This document shows, piece after piece, positions 62,126 through 64,000 of a DNA stretch of 64,000 bases (positions are counted from its first letter, which is position 1; each line of letters opens with the position of its first letter). The notes beneath the pieces are model-generated. The model saw only the letters and a list, made by a program, of their open reading frames with translations, was not told the origin of the DNA and ran no database searches. The translations under genes were made by a program, and so were the position numbers. This stretch comes from Prosopocoilus inquinatus (taxonomy: Eukaryota; Arthropoda; Insecta; Coleoptera; Lucanidae), in contig CM069880.1 in assembly GCA_036172665.1 (NCBI GenBank), forward strand, positions 3,660,501-3,724,500, in the 5' to 3' direction.

Positions 62126-63761
62126 CGATCCTTACTTATCTAACATGTTATTTGACGTTTGGATGGACTCCAGTAAGTCTGATGTGAGAAACAAAGTTCT
62201 CGGACGCAGCAGAACCTGGAAATAGTTTTGAACGAAACAACACGTATTAGCGTTGTTCCTGTGATGTATCTAATCGATCCTTACTTATCTACTATGTTAT
62301 TTGACGTCTCGATGGACTCCAGTAACTCTGATGTGAGATACGAAATTTTCGGACGCAGCAGAAGCTGGTAATAGTTTTAAAAGAAACAACACGCATAAGC
62401 GTTGTTCCTGTGATGTATCTAATCGATCCTTACTCATCTATCATGTTATTTGACGTTTGGACGGACTCCAGTAACTCTGATGTGAGATACAAAGTTCTCG
62501 GACGCAGCAGAAGCTGGAAATAGTTTTGAACGAAACAACACGGATTAGCGTTGTTCCTGTGATGTATCTAAACGATCCTTACTTATCTAACATGTTATTT
62601 TACGTTTGGATGGACTCCAGAAAGTCTGATGTGAGATACAAAGTTTTTGGACGCAGCAGGAGCTGGAAATAGTTTTAAACGAAACAACACGTATTAGCGT
62701 TGTTCCTGTGCTGTATCTAATCGATCCTTACTTATCTATCATGTTATTTGACGTTTCGATGGACTCCAGTAACTCTGATGTGAGATACGAAGTTCTCGGA
62801 CGCAGCAGAAGCTGGAAATAGTTTTAAACGAAACAACACGCATTATCGTTGTTCCTGTGATGTATCTAATCGATCCTTACTCATCTCTCATGTTATTTGG
62901 CGTTTCGATGGACTCCAGTAACTTTGATGTGAGTTACGAAGTTCTCGGACGCAGCTGAAGCTAGAAATAGTTTTAAAGGAAACAACACGCATTAGCGTTG
63001 TTCCTGTGATGTATCTAATCGATCCTTACTCATCTATCATGTTATTTGGCGTTTCGATGGACTCCAGTAACTTTGATGTGAGTTACGAAGTTCTCGGACG
63101 CAGCTGAAGCTAGAAATAGTTTTAAAGGAAACAACACGCATTAGCGTTGTTCCTGTGATGTATCTAATCGATCCTTACTCATCTATCATGTTATTTGGCG
63201 TTTCGATGGACTCCAGTAACTTTGATGTGAGATACGAAGTTCTGGGACGCAGCTGAAGCTAGAAATAGTTTTAAAGGAAACAACACGCATTAGCGTTGTT
63301 CCTGTGATGTATCTAATCAATCCTTACTCATCTATCATGTTATTTGGCGTTTCGAAGGACTCCAGTAACTTTGATGTGAGATACGAAGTTCTCGGACGCA
63401 GCTGAAGCTAGAAATAGTTTTAAACGAAACAACACGCATTAGCGTTGTTCCTGTGATGTATCTAATCGATCCTTACTTATCTATCATGTTATTTGACGTT
63501 TGGATGGACTCCAGTAACCCTGATGTGAGATACGAAATTTTCGGACGCAGCGGAAGCTGGAAATAGTTTTAAACGAAACAACACGCATTAGCGTTGTTCC
63601 TGTGCTGTATCTAATCGATCCTTACTTATCTATCATGTTATTTGAAGTTTGGATGGACTCCAGTAACCCTGATGTGAGATACGAAGTTCTCGGACGCAGC
63701 AGAAGCTGGAAACAGATTTAAATGAAACACGCATTAGCGTTGTTCCGGTGATGTATCTAAA
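62126..63761 (+). repeat. 11-monomer HOR (1636 bp), copy 2, rearranged inside
   Basis: Same length as copy 1, but not the same content throughout: J and the TTTCTC unit are fused into one (62722), while an extra GAGTTACG unit is present (63020). One loss and one gain cancel, so the total length is unchanged. The first five units match copy 1 closely until the fusion point (for example A to T at 62369). A146 at 63616 has AAACAGATTTAAATG and TTCCGGTG. Confidence 0.88.
62722..62870 (+). repeat. Chimeric J / TTTCTC monomer
   Basis: It begins as J (TTATCTATCATG, TTTCGATGG) but has GAAGTTCTCGG, AGAAGCTGG and ACGCATT of the unit at 61235. J normally has GACGTTTTCGG. The exchange point lies between monomer positions about 38 and 70. 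It also carries GCATTATCG. Confidence 0.78.
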
Positions 63762-64000
63762 CGATCCTTACTTATCTAACATGTTATTTGACGTTTGGAT
63801 GGACTCCAGTAAGTCTGATGTGAGAAACAAAGTTCTCGGACGCAGCAGAACCTGGAAATAGTTTTGAACGAAACAACACGTATTAGCGTTGTTCCTGTGA
63901 TGTATCTAATCGATCCTTACTTATCTACTATGTTATTTGACGTTTCGATGGACTCCAGTAACTCTGATGTGAGATACGAAATTTTCGGACGCAACAGAAG
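63762..64000 (+). repeat. Start of a third 11-mer, cut by the window edge
   Basis: B (63762) and 90 bp of C (63911). The order B then C agrees with the start of the previous two 11-mers, so the HOR array most probably continues beyond the window. Confidence 0.85.

Larger units (their letters stand above)
1..64000 (+). repeat. 149 bp satellite DNA array, fills the window
   Basis: The window is a continuous head-to-tail array with no interruption by unique sequence. Each unit runs from a CGATCC box through TTATTTG, GACTCCAGTA, GATGTGAGATAC, GGACGCAGC, GAAATAGTTTT and ATTAGCGTTGTTCCTGTG to the next CGATCC. Tracking this box by hand gives 429 whole monomers and a 90 bp partial (63911-64000). 416 units are exactly 149 bp; the exceptions are 152 bp (4), 148 bp (2) and 146 bp (7). 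No inverted units were seen. The plus strand as given is an arbitrary orientation. Homogeneity, length and HOR organisation are typical of centromeric or pericentromeric satellites of eukaryotes. I do not recognise the family, and the centromeric role is inference only. Confidence 0.98.

Noticed and set aside
1..64000. CRISPR array
   Set aside because: Repeat units abut directly with no unique spacers, are 149 bp long and vary throughout. This is satellite, not CRISPR.
1..64000. tRNA-derived or Pol III transcribed repeat (TTTCGATGGACTCC looks faintly like a B box)
   Set aside because: The GGTTCGANNCC consensus is not met, no A box stands at the right distance, and there is no tRNA fold.
1..64000. 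Recombination hotspot at the ATTAGCGTTGTT quasi-palindrome
   Set aside because: The ends of the 5960 bp and 1490 bp duplications fall there, but other exchange junctions (7153, 22350, 25331, 34277, 48586, 62722) fall elsewhere in the monomer. The sample does not support a hotspot.
1..64000. Viral, transposon or protein-coding origin of the repeat
   Set aside because: No terminal repeats, target-site duplications, polyprotein motifs or conserved open frame were seen; 149 bp units shift frame at every copy.

Overview
The whole 64 kb window is one uninterrupted, head-to-tail satellite DNA array. The monomer is 149 bp, about 41% GC. Following the monomer start (the C of the CGATCC box, or its variants) from base 1 gives 429 complete monomers plus a 90 bp partial at the right edge. 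416 monomers are 149 bp, four are 152 bp, two are 148 bp and seven are 146 bp; these lengths sum exactly to the window. All units lie in the same orientation. I found no protein-coding gene, RNA gene, transposon insertion, CRISPR array or unique spacer. The longest open frames (64-66 codons) are satellite read-through: 149 is not divisible by 3, so each unit shifts the frame and stops recur.

A long, pure satellite with layered higher-order repeats (HORs) indicates a eukaryote, most likely centromeric or pericentromeric heterochromatin. I do not recognise the family and cannot name the species. CpG is not depleted (9 per representative monomer against about 6 expected), which argues weakly against heavy germline CpG methylation.

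Layout. Bases 1-4470 hold a 7-monomer HOR (1043 bp) inside a 21-monomer (3129 bp) repeat. Bases 4740-16659 are a tandem duplication of a 40-monomer, 5960 bp block whose two copies differ at nine positions. Bases 16660-19817 are a rearranged partial third copy. From about 19.8 kb a new set of linked monomer types appears (here called Z, A, B, C, D, E, F, G, H) and dominates the rest. Bases 21950-27765 carry nested 9-, 11- and 16-monomer duplications. Bases 27987-30981 are a 10-monomer (1490 bp) tandem duplication with no differences. Bases 31-52 kb contain several deleted and reshuffled copies of a roughly 16-25 monomer HOR anchored by Z-A-B-C. Bases 52-64 kb hold 10- and 11-monomer HORs (1487-1636 bp) marked by 146 bp A monomers, with a 5-monomer (745 bp) burst at 55.7-57.8 kb.

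How it works as a system: the array appears to evolve by in-register unequal exchange. Chimeric monomers (left part of one type, right part of another) sit at duplication and deletion junctions, and block identity ranges from 100% (fresh) to clearly diverged (old). Conserved sub-motifs include a CENP-B-box-like 17-mer at monomer positions 33-49 and a quasi-palindrome at 111-132; both are candidates only.
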